A DNA stretch of 64,000 nt from Pedobacter polaris. GTDB taxonomy: Bacteria > Bacteroidota > Bacteroidia > Sphingobacteriales > Sphingobacteriaceae. A program made the position numbers and the translations under genes. The notes below the pieces were generated by a model. The model worked only from the letters and a program-made list of their open reading frames with translations. It made no database searches and was not told where the DNA came from. This document shows positions 1-9,051 of this stretch, one piece after another (position 1 is the first letter of the stretch; every line of letters begins with the position of its first letter). The DNA lies in contig NZ_SWBR01000002.1 in the NCBI RefSeq assembly GCF_005116505.1, forward strand, positions 558,314 through 622,313, given 5' to 3'.

Positions 1-530
1 CCATTTTCTACCAGGTGGCTTTCAAAATTTCTAATGCTCTCGTATCTATTATTCCAGAATTTTTTATCAATTTTTTTAACATCATCATAAGCTGGAATAC
101 GTTCGCTCATTACATATTCTGGATGTACCTTACAAACTAATACATTCTCGTAATGTGAGCGATTATGAATTCCTATTCTGCCACGTTCTGGCAAAGCTTT
201 ATAGTGTCGCCATAAATAATCATGCTCATACTCTTCACTATTTGGAGTTTTAAAGCTATATACTTGACAACCTTGAGGATTTAATCCAGACATAACGTGT
301 TCAATAGCACTATCCTTACCGGCCGCGTCCATAGCTTGAAAAATGATTAATAAGGAATGAGAATTAGCAGCATATAACGTTTCTTGAAGTACAGAGAGTT
401 CGTCTTTTACTTTTTCTAGCTCTTCTTTGCCATCACTTTTATTTAAATGACCGTTGTAAGTTGTACTAAAATCTTTAAGAGAAAATTTGCCATCTGGCTT
501 TACTAAATAATTTTTTGTGTTGGTTTTCAA
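1..530 (-). CDS. ppk2: PPK2-family polyphosphate kinase (3' end outside window)
   Basis: The reverse strand is open from position 530 to the window edge and encodes the N-terminal ~176 residues of a PPK2-type kinase. PPK2 enzymes move phosphate between polyphosphate and nucleotides in the cytoplasm. The Walker A-like segment FQAMDAAGKDSAIEHV is visible at about residues 64-79, followed by a segment with WRHYKALPERGRIGIHNRSHYE-like order, where PPK2 proteins carry the lid and Walker B region. The start is inferred as TTG at 528-530: an in-frame stop lies 15 bases upstream and no ATG occurs before the P-loop. The gene is divergent from the PBP1A gene. The nucleotide preference (ADP, GDP or AMP) cannot be read from this part. 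Confidence 0.85.
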   Translation of the reverse strand, partial: MKTNTKNYLVKPDGKFSLKDFSTTYNGHLNKSDGKEELEKVKDELSVLQETLYAANSHSLLIIFQAMDAAGKDSAIEHVMSGLNPQGCQVYSFKTPNSEEYEHDYLWRHYKALPERGRIGIHNRSHYENVLVCKVHPEYVMSERIPAYDDVKKIDKKFWNNRYESIRNFESHLVEN

Positions 531-761
531 AGGGTAAGTTTTTTAAAGGTTAATGTTTTGTTTTATTTTTAAATATAGAGTAAAATTTAAGTAAATTAAA
601 TACGTTAATTTGTACTTAGAATCTGTTTAATCATTATTTACAAAACGTACCATAAGTAACTCTTGTTTTGCGTTTTTTTTGTATGAAAATAATTTTAAAC
701 ATTTTTATAGTTTAACACTATTTTAACAGATAATAATTCACGTTTTTTCCATCTTTATACC

Positions 762-3209
762 ATGTTTCGAGAAATAAAAAATAAATACGTTCGCTACATT
801 ACACTACTTATATATTTCATAGTTATTTTCTTTTGTGCGTTACAAGTTAACTTTTTATGGCTTTTTGGTTATTCTCCAAGCTATGCTGATATTAAAAAAC
901 CAGCACAAAGAGTTGGTTCAGAATTATATACCGCTGATAGTGTTCTAATTGGTCGCTATTTTAAAGAAAATAGAACCCCAGTTGATTTTAATCAAATTTC
1001 TCCTAGCATAATCCATGCATTGGTTGCCACAGAAGATGTTCGTTTTTATAACCATTGGGGTATTGATGCTCAAGCAGTTGGAAGAGCTATTGTAGGAATG
1101 GGAAAAGATGGAGGAGCAAGTACAATTACACAACAATTGGCAAAAAACCTATATCGCACTCGCTACAGCAAATCTTCGGGCTTAATTAAACATGTCCCTT
1201 TAGTTAGGACATTGGTCTCTAAATTTAAAGAATGGATGACGGCCATGAAATTAGAATCCAATTATGAGAAGAACGATATCATAACTATGTATTTAAACAC
1301 CGTTTCATTTGGAAATAATGCATATGGTATTAAAACAGCAGCAAGAATTTATTTTGATAAAGAAGCTAAAGATTTACAAGTCAATGAAGCTGCCTTACTT
1401 GTTGGTATGTTAAAAGGTACAAATCTCTATAACCCAACAAAAAATCCAGCAGGTGCTTTAAATAGAAGAAATATAGTACTTAATCAAATGAACAAGTACA
1501 ATTATTTAAGTAAAGATAGTTTAACATTACTTTCCAAACTTCCAATACAATTAAAAGAAGGTAAAATGAGAGATGCCAGCAGCGGCGATTCTTATTTGCG
1601 AGCTGCAGTTGATAAATATTTAGAAGAGTGGTGCAAGGAGAATAACTACGATTTATATGAAGATGGTTTAAAAATTTACACTACTATCGATTCTAAGTTG
1701 CAAGGCTACGCAGAAGAATCAGTTAAGGATCAAATGAGGATCATCCAAAGAAGATTTTATAATGTATGGGGTAATGAAGATCCGTGGGAAGATTCTGAAC
1801 GTAAAAAAGTAGACTATCCCGATAGGGCTAAAAAGAACCTACCTATTTATGCCATGTTGCAAAAGAAATTTAACAACAATACTGATTCTATTGATGCTTA
1901 TTTTAACAAGAAAAAAAAGATGAAAATCTTCTCTTACAAAGGAGATAGAGATACCTTATTTAGCACGATGGATTCTATCCGCTACTATGGAAAAATCATG
2001 AATGCTGGAATGATGACCATGGAACCTAAGAGCGGTAAAATTAAAGTCTGGGTTGGCGGTATCGATCATAAATTTTTCAAATATGACCATGTTAACCAAG
2101 CAAAACGCCAAGCAGGATCTACCTTTAAACCTTTTGCTTATTTAGCAGCTTTAGAAAGCGGAATGAGCCCTTGCGATACTTTTGTAGATAAACCAGTAAA
2201 AATAGCCTACCAAAATAAAGGTAAAACTGAATACTGGGAGCCTAAAAATGCCGATTGGAGTAATAGTTATCAGGAAATGTCATTACGTTGGGCAATGGCT
2301 AAGTCTGTAAACACCATAACTGCACAGGTAACTGAAAAAGTTGGATCGGATAATGTAGTAAAATGGGCACATGAATGTGGAATAGAAAGCAATTTAGAAT
2401 CTGTTCCATCTGTAAGTTTGGGGCCAAATGATGTTACTGTTTTTGAAATGGTTAAAGCCTACAGTACTTTTTTAAATGAAGGTGTAAAAACAGATCCTAT
2501 TCTTGTAGAGAAAATTACTGACCAAAATGACAATTTAATTGAAGAATTTAAGCCAAAAACCAAACGAGTTTTAACTGAGGAAATTGCTTGGTTAATGTTA
2601 TATATGTTTAGAGGCGGTATGGAAGAACCAGGTGGAACCTCGCAAGCACTTTGGGAGTGGGATCTATTTAACAAGAATAACCAAATTGGTGGTAAAACTG
2701 GTACCTCATCAGATTATGTTGATGCTTGGTATATGGGCATAACCAAAGATTTAGTAACGGGTGTTTGGGTTGGATGTGATGAACGCACAGCACATTTTAG
2801 AAACGGAGAAACTGGTGAAGGCTCTAGAACAGCATTACCAATTTTTGCCAAATTTATGGAGAAGGTTTACCATGACCCAACCAGTGGATATACCTATGGT
2901 CCATTCCCTAAAGCGAAGGTAGAAATCAATATAAAATATAATTGTCCTACACCGAGACAACGAGTTGACACTACAGTTGTTGATAGTACATTAGTGGACT
3001 CATTAGATATGGTAGAGCCAATTATTGAAACACAACCAGTTGTAGTACCTGAAACGGAAGTTAAAAAAACAGAAGAAAAGAAAGTTCCAGAAACACAACC
3101 AAGTCCTACCACTACCCCTACGGTTCCATTAACTAAAAAGGAAGAAAGAGAACTGCGCAGAAAGCAACGACAAGAAGAAAAAGAAAAAAATAAAAACGGT
3201 GGGGACTAG
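762..3209 (+). CDS. mrcA: Penicillin-binding protein 1A (bifunctional transglycosylase/transpeptidase)
   Basis: This class A PBP polymerises lipid II glycan strands and cross-links the peptides on the periplasmic face of the inner membrane. A single N-terminal membrane anchor lies at about residues 12-35. The GT51 domain shows EDVRFYNH (91-98, catalytic Glu) and GGASTITQQ (118-126), followed by the KEWMTAMKLE...MYLN motif. The transpeptidase domain shows the SxxK nucleophile in STFK (about 452), SVN (about 514) and KTGT (about 645). The 815 residues suit the family. The last ~80 residues are a Pro/Thr/Lys/Glu-rich tail that looks disordered, a common end for Bacteroidetes PBP1A. The start ATG is preceded by AT-rich DNA without a clear Shine-Dalgarno sequence. 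Confidence 0.95.
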   Translation: MFREIKNKYVRYITLLIYFIVIFFCALQVNFLWLFGYSPSYADIKKPAQRVGSELYTADSVLIGRYFKENRTPVDFNQISPSIIHALVATEDVRFYNHWGIDAQAVGRAIVGMGKDGGASTITQQLAKNLYRTRYSKSSGLIKHVPLVRTLVSKFKEWMTAMKLESNYEKNDIITMYLNTVSFGNNAYGIKTAARIYFDKEAKDLQVNEAALLVGMLKGTNLYNPTKNPAGALNRRNIVLNQMNKYNYLSKDSLTLLSKLPIQLKEGKMRDASSGDSYLRAAVDKYLEEWCKENNYDLYEDGLKIYTTIDSKLQGYAEESVKDQMRIIQRRFYNVWGNEDPWEDSERKKVDYPDRAKKNLPIYAMLQKKFNNNTDSIDAYFNKKKKMKIFSYKGDRDTLFSTMDSIRYYGKIMNAGMMTMEPKSGKIKVWVGGIDHKFFKYDHVNQAKRQAGSTFKPFAYLAALESGMSPCDTFVDKPVKIAYQNKGKTEYWEPKNADWSNSYQEMSLRWAMAKSVNTITAQVTEKVGSDNVVKWAHECGIESNLESVPSVSLGPNDVTVFEMVKAYSTFLNEGVKTDPILVEKITDQNDNLIEEFKPKTKRVLTEEIAWLMLYMFRGGMEEPGGTSQALWEWDLFNKNNQIGGKTGTSSDYVDAWYMGITKDLVTGVWVGCDERTAHFRNGETGEGSRTALPIFAKFMEKVYHDPTSGYTYGPFPKAKVEINIKYNCPTPRQRVDTTVVDSTLVDSLDMVEPIIETQPVVVPETEVKKTEEKKVPETQPSPTTTPTVPLTKKEERELRRKQRQEEKEKNKNGGD

Positions 3210-3281
3210 TTTAGTGTTCATAAAACTATAAAGCATATTATATCGTAAATTAACCATCATATTGTTCTTAAAAATCACACC

Positions 3282-6200
3282 ATGAATAGAAATTTTACTT
3301 TTATAAAAAAGTTATTACTAATATTATTATTGGTTTTAACATCTGTTATTTCTGTTAAAGCCCAGTATTTTGGGCAAAATGTAGTTCGATATAAGAATGC
3401 TGATTTCAAGGTATTACAAACACCACATTTCGAGATCTATTATTATATTAAGAATGATAAACTCCTAAAAAAATTCGCTCAGGATGCTGAAACTTGGTAT
3501 AAAATGCATCAAGAAGTTTTTCGTGATACATTTTTAACTAAAAATCCTATTATTTTATATAGTAATCATCCAGATTTTCAGCAAACAACTGCATTAGGTG
3601 GCGGTTCTCCAGGCGTGGGTACCGGTGGTGTTACCGAGGCATTAAAGAACAGAATTATTATGCCTGTTTTAGATTTGAGTAGCCAAACAAGGCATGTACT
3701 TGGACACGAATTGGTACACGCTTTTCAATATCACGTATTGTTAGAGAAAGACTCTATTAGCTTAGAAAATATTGGAAATACACCTTTATGGATGGTTGAA
3801 GGTATGGCCGAATATCTTTCTGTTGGTAAAAAAGATGCATTTACATCTATGTGGATGCGTGATGCATTATTAAATAGAGATATCCCTTCACTTAAAGATT
3901 TAACCAATTCAAATAAATATTTCCCTTATCGTTATGGACAAGCTTTTTGGACATTTGTAGGGTCTCTTTATGGGGATACTACTATTGTGCCATTGTTTAA
4001 AAACACAGCTAAGTTTGGTTATGAAAATGGAATTAAATACACTTTTGGGTTTGACGACAGAACTTTATCAGGATTGTGGAAAAACTCTATTGAAGAACAT
4101 TACAGGCCATTATTAAAAGCAGATAGCTCTCAAATTAAAATTTCTGGAACTAAAATTATAGACAATAAGAATGCTGGAAATATGAATGTTGCTCCAGCTA
4201 TTAGTCCTGATGGTAAATTTTTGGCGTTTTTATCTGAAAAAGACTTATTTGGTATCGATTTATTTCTAGCAGACGCTAAAACAGGTAAAATCTTAAGAAA
4301 GTTAACTAGTCAAGTTGCAAACTCTCACATTGATGATTTTAACTTCATTGAATCTGCAGGAACTTGGTCGCCAGATAGCAAACAATTTGCCTTTAGTATT
4401 TTTAGTAAGGGAAAAAATCAAATGCTTATTGTTGATGTTGCAAATGGCAATACTGTTTTAAAAACAGATATGGGCAATGTAGAACAGTTTAGTAATTTAA
4501 CATGGGCTCCAAACGGAAAAGATATTGCTTTTTCGGGAATGGTTGAAGGACAGAGTGATATTTTCTCTTATAATTTAGACACAAAAGTTGTTACTCAAAT
4601 AACCAATGATGAGTTTTCTGATTATGCTCCTAATTATTCTCCAGATGGAACTAAGCTTGTTTTTTCATCAGATAGGGCAGCAATGTCAAGTGGGAACATC
4701 AGTGCTGTTAACCCATTAAACTTAACAAGTTATGACATTGCTAGTAAAACTTTGAGCAATGTTCCTGTATTTAATGGTGCAAATAATCTAAATGCACAGT
4801 TTTCTGGCGATAGTAAACGCATCTTCTTTTTAAGTAACAGAGACGGTTTCAGAAACTTATATGAAGTAACCTTAAGCGACAATAGTGTTAAACAGTTAAC
4901 AGATTATTTTACAGGTATAAGTGGTATTACAGAGTTCTCTCCTGCTATTACTGTTTCAAGAGATGATGATATCATTTATAGTTATTATCGCTACCAACGC
5001 TATACGTTGTACAATTCTACCTTAAGCAATTTTAAAGCTAAAACTGTTAATGCGCAAGATGTAAACTTTAACGCTGCGATATTGCCCCCAATGGAAAACG
5101 TAGGTGTAAATATAGTTAACTCTAATTTGGGCAACTTTGATAGGTTTGAGAAGACAACAACAGATTCTATGAAAACTGTAGCTTATAGACCTAAATTTAA
5201 ATTAGATTATTTAGCAAATAGTGGTGTTGGGGTTTCTGCAAGTAGATTTGGGGCTGGTTTACAGGGTGGTATTATTGGGATGTTTAGCGATATACTAGGC
5301 CGTAACCAAATTATTGCTAACTTATCTATCAATGGAGAAATTTATGATTTTGGAGGTTTAGCCGCATATATCAATCAAAAAAATAGAATTAACTGGGGTG
5401 TTGCAGTTTCTCATATACCTTATATAACTGGTTTTACAACATATGGACTTTATAATCCACAATATAGCTCAGAACCAATTGATACAATTAGTACAAATAT
5501 TTTAAGAACTTTTGAAGATAAGTTGGAAGTTTTTGCATCTTATCCTTTTAGTAAAGTTCACAGGTTTGAAGCAGGAACTGCATTTTCTCATTATGGTTAT
5601 CGTTTAGATAGGTATAATGAATATCAAGATATAAGTGGATATTATTTAGGTGCAGAAAGACAAAAAGTATCTAATTCTGAAGCAACAAACACTTTAGGAA
5701 TTCCTCTTAATCCATTTACCATATTTTCGGCCAATGCCTCTTTTGTAGGAGATAATTCTATAAATGGGCTAACAGCTCCTTTGGATGGATTTAGATATCG
5801 AGTTGGTGCGGAACAATATTTTGGAGACTTTAGTTTTTCTGCTGTAACTGTAGATTTTAGAAAGTATTTAAGAGCAAAACCTGTTACTTTTGCAGTTAGA
5901 ACCTATAATTATTTAAGGCTGGGTAGAGATGGAGAGAATCTTTATCCATTATATGCTGGTTATGGTTATTACATTAGAGGATATGAAGCCAATTCATTTT
6001 ATAATAGCAAATATCAAACTACTGGAACATTTGATATAGATCAATTATCTGGAAGTAAATTGGCTGTATTTAATTTTGAAGCTAGACTACCTTTTACTGG
6101 CCCTAAAAAATTGGCTCAAATACAATCTAGACTTTTATTTTCAGATTTAAATGTATTCTTTGATGCTGGCTTATCATGGAATGAAGATTCAAAAGTGGTT

Positions 6201-6452
6201 TTCAAGGGCCAACCTACCTATCAAACTGTTCCACTACTAGATCAGCAAGGTAATCCTGTTTTGGATAAACAAGGTAAACCACGAACAGCCCAGGTTACCA
6301 ATGAAAGAGTGCCGGCAATGAGTGTTGGTGTTTCTTTAAGGGTAAACTTATTTGGTGCACTTATAATTGAACCTTATTATGCATTTCCTTTTCAACGGAG
6401 AGATTTGGGTGGCAAAGGTGTGTTTGGTTTAAATTTTGCCCCAGGTTGGTAG
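3282..6452 (+). CDS. Secreted metallopeptidase-like / TolB-propeller / outer-membrane barrel protein
   Basis: A 1056-residue exported protein with three apparent parts. A signal peptide (about 1-27, ending VKAQ) leads into a gluzincin-like peptidase region with HELVH at 142-146 and EGMAEY at 173-178, consistent with an HExxH...E zinc site. The middle (about 290-600) holds repeated PD40/TolB propeller blades such as ISPDGKFLAFLS, WAPNGKDIAFSG and YSPDGTKLVFSSDR. The last ~380 residues are rich in alternating beta strands with aromatic girdles and resemble an Omp85-type surface-antigen barrel. The fusion suggests an outer-membrane protein with a periplasmic peptidase and propeller. The substrate is unknown. 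The gene follows pbp1A by 72 bases on the same strand and is bounded by a terminator at 6472. Confidence 0.8.
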   Translation: MNRNFTFIKKLLLILLLVLTSVISVKAQYFGQNVVRYKNADFKVLQTPHFEIYYYIKNDKLLKKFAQDAETWYKMHQEVFRDTFLTKNPIILYSNHPDFQQTTALGGGSPGVGTGGVTEALKNRIIMPVLDLSSQTRHVLGHELVHAFQYHVLLEKDSISLENIGNTPLWMVEGMAEYLSVGKKDAFTSMWMRDALLNRDIPSLKDLTNSNKYFPYRYGQAFWTFVGSLYGDTTIVPLFKNTAKFGYENGIKYTFGFDDRTLSGLWKNSIEEHYRPLLKADSSQIKISGTKIIDNKNAGNMNVAPAISPDGKFLAFLSEKDLFGIDLFLADAKTGKILRKLTSQVANSHIDDFNFIESAGTWSPDSKQFAFSIFSKGKNQMLIVDVANGNTVLKTDMGNVEQFSNLTWAPNGKDIAFSGMVEGQSDIFSYNLDTKVVTQITNDEFSDYAPNYSPDGTKLVFSSDRAAMSSGNISAVNPLNLTSYDIASKTLSNVPVFNGANNLNAQFSGDSKRIFFLSNRDGFRNLYEVTLSDNSVKQLTDYFTGISGITEFSPAITVSRDDDIIYSYYRYQRYTLYNSTLSNFKAKTVNAQDVNFNAAILPPMENVGVNIVNSNLGNFDRFEKTTTDSMKTVAYRPKFKLDYLANSGVGVSASRFGAGLQGGIIGMFSDILGRNQIIANLSINGEIYDFGGLAAYINQKNRINWGVAVSHIPYITGFTTYGLYNPQYSSEPIDTISTNILRTFEDKLEVFASYPFSKVHRFEAGTAFSHYGYRLDRYNEYQDISGYYLGAERQKVSNSEATNTLGIPLNPFTIFSANASFVGDNSINGLTAPLDGFRYRVGAEQYFGDFSFSAVTVDFRKYLRAKPVTFAVRTYNYLRLGRDGENLYPLYAGYGYYIRGYEANSFYNSKYQTTGTFDIDQLSGSKLAVFNFEARLPFTGPKKLAQIQSRLLFSDLNVFFDAGLSWNEDSKVVFKGQPTYQTVPLLDQQGNPVLDKQGKPRTAQVTNERVPAMSVGVSLRVNLFGALIIEPYYAFPFQRRDLGGKGVFGLNFAPGW

Positions 6453-6471
6453 ATTAATCTCAAAACATAAA

Positions 6472-6504
6472 AAGAGCATCTCAAATATTGGGATGCTTTT
6501 TTTA
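6472..6504 (+). terminator. Intrinsic terminator after the propeller/barrel gene
   Basis: AGCATC (6475-6480) pairs with GATGCT (6492-6497) around an internal mismatch, followed by a run of T. It lies between two convergent genes and reads best for the + strand. Confidence 0.7.
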
Positions 6505-6514
6505 TATACTGATA

Positions 6515-6865
6515 TTAGGATAAAATACTTAAGGGTAATGCAACTTGAGTATTTAACTTTTTCTGATAAATGATATTTTCGAAATCAAGACCAATAGTTA
6601 AATCAATCCAATCAGGATTACATGAGCGAACAATTCTTTCTTTTTGAGGTCTTGTAAAGCGACTAACTACTTTAAAACGGTTCAATGCCTGAGATTCAGT
6701 TTTAAACTCTTCAAAGTAAACCAAACGTGTTAATTGCTGGCCGCTATCAAAAAATAAGTTAGGCATCTGTTTATAGAAATCAAGCGTTTTAATTAGATCT
6801 GCGCTCATTCCTACATGTAAACTAGTGCGGTTTCTGTCGGTTACGATATAAACAAATTTTTTCAT
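6515..6865 (-). CDS. GIY-YIG superfamily protein
   Basis: A 116-residue protein starting MKKFVYIVTD with HVGMS about 14 residues later, which fits the paired GIY and YIG strands in a diverged form (YIV and HVG). The region FEEFKTESQALNRFKVVSRFTRPQKERIV matches the usual helix with E-A...R-x-K spacing, which in these small UvrC-like single-domain proteins runs EA..RE..IK..R. Family members bind or cut DNA, but many small Bacteroidetes members have no known function. Loss of the canonical Tyr in the second motif makes catalysis uncertain. It is a single gene, convergent with the one before it. Confidence 0.7.
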   Translation of the reverse strand: MKKFVYIVTDRNRTSLHVGMSADLIKTLDFYKQMPNLFFDSGQQLTRLVYFEEFKTESQALNRFKVVSRFTRPQKERIVRSCNPDWIDLTIGLDFENIIYQKKLNTQVALPLSILS

Positions 6866-6910
6866 GACTTCTCGGCTTAAAGGTTAAAAACTAAATTATT
6901 TAGATAAATG

Positions 6911-6941
6911 TTTGTACTTTTAATAAATATTACTAACTTTA
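6911..6941 (+). promoter_or_regulatory. Bacteroidetes-type promoter of the XRE-S24 regulator
   Basis: TTTG at 6911-6914 is followed after 19 bases by TAACTTTA at 6934-6941, one mismatch from the TAnnTTTG -7 consensus. Spacing agrees with the known -33/-7 arrangement. The predicted transcript start is near 6948, leaving a leader of about 50 bases. Confidence 0.5.
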
Positions 6942-6999
6942 TGAGCACAATAATACTAACAATTTTAGTAAAAACAAATTTATTTTAAAATTATTTTTT

Positions 7000-7776
7000 A
7001 TGTCAAACATTTCAGGCAACCTTAAATACTTAAGAAAGAAAAAAGGTCATACACAGCAACAATTCGCTGATGCTATGGAAATTAAACGTTCATTGATTGG
7101 AGCCTATGAAGAAGATAGAGCAGAACCAAAATATGATTTACTAAAAAAAATAGCAGAATATTTTGATTTAACTATTGATGAGTTTATCAATGAAACTATA
7201 AATGACAATTGGAAACCAAAACCAAAAAGTCAAGGCTCTAATTTAAGAGTGTTAAGTATATCTGTAGATCAAAACGATAATGAGAATATAGAACTTGTTC
7301 CTGTTAAGGCAAGTGCTGGTTATCTAAATGGCTTTTCAGATCCACAATACGTAAAAGACTTACCTAAATTTCAACTTCCCCTACCCGCTTTAAAACAGGG
7401 AACATTTAGAGCCTTTGAAATTATGGGGGATTCGATGTTACCTATTCAACCCGGTAGTGTAATTATTGGTGAATATATGGATAACTGGAATGATGTTAAA
7501 ACAGGAGAAACTTATGTAATCATTAGCAAAAATGAAGGTGTAGTATATAAAAGAGCAGGCAATCGTTTTAAAGAGAACAAAGAGCTCAAATTAATTTCAG
7601 ACAATACAGTCTACGATCCTTACTCGGTTGCTGCTGATGATATTTTAGAGATATGGAGAGCAAAAGCATATATATCTACTACTTTACCAGATCCAACACC
7701 AGAACCTACTATAGAAACTCTCTCTAGTATGATGGCACAAATGCAAAAATCAATTTCTCAATTAAATAAGAATTAA
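7000..7776 (+). CDS. XRE-family repressor with S24 (LexA/CI-like) autoprotease domain
   Basis: A 258-residue transcription factor. Residues ~5-62 form an XRE helix-turn-helix (HTQQQFADAMEIKRSLIGAYE). The C-terminal half is an S24 peptidase fold: GDSM with candidate nucleophile S145, candidate general base K184 in VYKRAG, and an Ala-Gly cleavage site at A106-G107 (SAGY). This matches the CI/LexA self-cleavage layout, so DNA damage or another signal could trigger inactivation. No phage genes are nearby, so this looks like a chromosomal stress regulator rather than a prophage repressor. The start ATG is supported by the promoter at 6911. The residues after ~215 are Pro-rich with a short C-terminal amphipathic stretch. 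Confidence 0.85.
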   Translation: MSNISGNLKYLRKKKGHTQQQFADAMEIKRSLIGAYEEDRAEPKYDLLKKIAEYFDLTIDEFINETINDNWKPKPKSQGSNLRVLSISVDQNDNENIELVPVKASAGYLNGFSDPQYVKDLPKFQLPLPALKQGTFRAFEIMGDSMLPIQPGSVIIGEYMDNWNDVKTGETYVIISKNEGVVYKRAGNRFKENKELKLISDNTVYDPYSVAADDILEIWRAKAYISTTLPDPTPEPTIETLSSMMAQMQKSISQLNKN

Positions 7777-7852
7777 CATAATTTAACAGAGGCTGATTAA
7801 ACTCTGGCTTACTTTTTACATCTATGCTATTAAACAACCAATTAATATACAG

Positions 7853-8296
7853 ATGAAAAAATTATTTTACACGGTAGCTTTAGTAGTAATGGGAATTACA
7901 GCTAGCTATGCACAAAAACCTGAAAGAGAAAAATTAACTCCAGAACAAAGAGCTGAAAAAACTGCGACTGCATTGGAACAAAAATTAAGTTTAAATGCAG
8001 ATCAAAAAACCAAAGTTCAGCAATTAGAGTTAGAACGCATTAAGAAAAATGATGAATGGCGTAAGCAAGACGTAGGTACCATGAAAGACAAGATGGAAGA
8101 ACGCAAGGCTTACATGAAAGCTTCTAAAGAAAAAATGGATGCTATTTTAACTCCAGAGCAGAAAAAAACATTGGATGCTTCTCGTGATAAAATGAGAGAC
8201 AAAATGAAAGATAGAAAAGGCGGCAAAGGATTAAGAGGTCCCAAAGGGACTAAACCTGGAGAAGGAACCCCAACTCCCCCAGCAAAAAATAATTAA
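7853..8296 (+). CDS. Small secreted Spy-like/DUF4890-type protein
   Basis: A 147-residue exported protein: signal peptide MKKLFYTVALVVMGITASYAQ, then a highly charged helical body with two copies of the LT(P)xQ motif (KLTPEQRAEK near residue 27 and ILTPEQKKTL near residue 102). This pattern is shared by Spy/CpxP-like periplasmic proteins and by DUF4890 proteins of Bacteroidetes. The tail is Lys/Gly/Pro-rich (KGGKGLRGPKGTKPGEG). A periplasmic chaperone or envelope-stress role is inferred only from the motif. It is transcribed alone and ends at a strong terminator. Confidence 0.7.
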   Translation: MKKLFYTVALVVMGITASYAQKPEREKLTPEQRAEKTATALEQKLSLNADQKTKVQQLELERIKKNDEWRKQDVGTMKDKMEERKAYMKASKEKMDAILTPEQKKTLDASRDKMRDKMKDRKGGKGLRGPKGTKPGEGTPTPPAKNN

Positions 8297-8302
8297 CAAA
8301 AG

Positions 8303-8336
8303 AAAAGCCTCGACAATTATCGAGGCTTTTCTTTTT
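8303..8336. terminator. Bidirectional terminator between convergent genes
   Basis: AAAAGCCTCGA (8303-8313) pairs perfectly with TCGAGGCTTTT (8320-8330) around a 6-base loop, with T on the right and A on the left, so it can serve both strands. Confidence 0.85.
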
Positions 8337-8351
8337 AAAGATGATTGAAAA

Positions 8352-9044
8352 TTATTTTAAGTAGCCAGTAGCATTTAAAAAATCTGCCCATACCTTATAT
8401 CCCTCCGGAATAAGATGCAAACCATCTTTAGTTAACTCTGCTTTTAAATGATTGTCCTTATCTAAAAACTGGGTATATAAATCAATTACAGTTACATTTT
8501 TCGCAGCTATTTTTTTAATCTCATTATTGAGATAAAGAATATGCTCATCCTTACCATAATGGTTTTTAAACTTTTCGAAAGAAGCATTTACAGGAAGAAG
8601 CGTATTAAAATAGATTTGAGTTTTCTTTGACCCTTCTCTAATTCGCTTTACAATTTTCTTGTAATTACCTAAAATTACACTGTCAGGGATATTTCTAGAA
8701 ATGTCATTTATACCTATAAGAATAAATATTTTTTTTGGTTTACCATCTATCACATCTTGTAAGCGTTCTAAAACTCCAAAAGTAATATCACCAGAAATAC
8801 CTCTATTTTTTGCTTGTGGTAAACTTAACAATTTTGCCCAATCTGTACCTGCAGTAATACTATTCCCTAAAAAAACATAATCTTTTTTAGATTTAACATC
8901 TGCTTTGAATTTGGCTACTTGCTCTATATACTTTCCTGGGCGATATGTACTGTCCCATTTAACTGTTTGAGCACTTGCAAGATTTACATTTAATGCAATT
9001 AGTAATCCTAATGCAATTGAAACCTTTTTTAATAATATCTTCAT
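8352..9044 (-). CDS. Secreted SGNH/GDSL-family hydrolase
   Basis: A 230-residue exported esterase-like protein with signal peptide (about 1-25, ending ASAQ). The SGNH blocks are all present: GNSIT (Ser nucleophile, about residue 62), GISGD, GINDISRN (Asn block) and DGLHL (Asp/His pair near the C-terminus). The family includes lysophospholipases, acetylesterases and carbohydrate deacetylases. It is the last gene of the leftward arm, 7 bases after glpT, next to a glycerophosphodiesterase. That context makes deacylation of lysophospholipids or of O-acylated glycerol-phosphate polymers plausible, but this is inference. Confidence 0.85.
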   Translation of the reverse strand: MKILLKKVSIALGLLIALNVNLASAQTVKWDSTYRPGKYIEQVAKFKADVKSKKDYVFLGNSITAGTDWAKLLSLPQAKNRGISGDITFGVLERLQDVIDGKPKKIFILIGINDISRNIPDSVILGNYKKIVKRIREGSKKTQIYFNTLLPVNASFEKFKNHYGKDEHILYLNNEIKKIAAKNVTVIDLYTQFLDKDNHLKAELTKDGLHLIPEGYKVWADFLNATGYLK

Positions 9045-9051
9045 TTATATC

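Noticed and set aside
7000-7776. Prophage repressor
   Set aside because: No integrase, structural or lysis genes and no attachment-site repeats were seen nearby.
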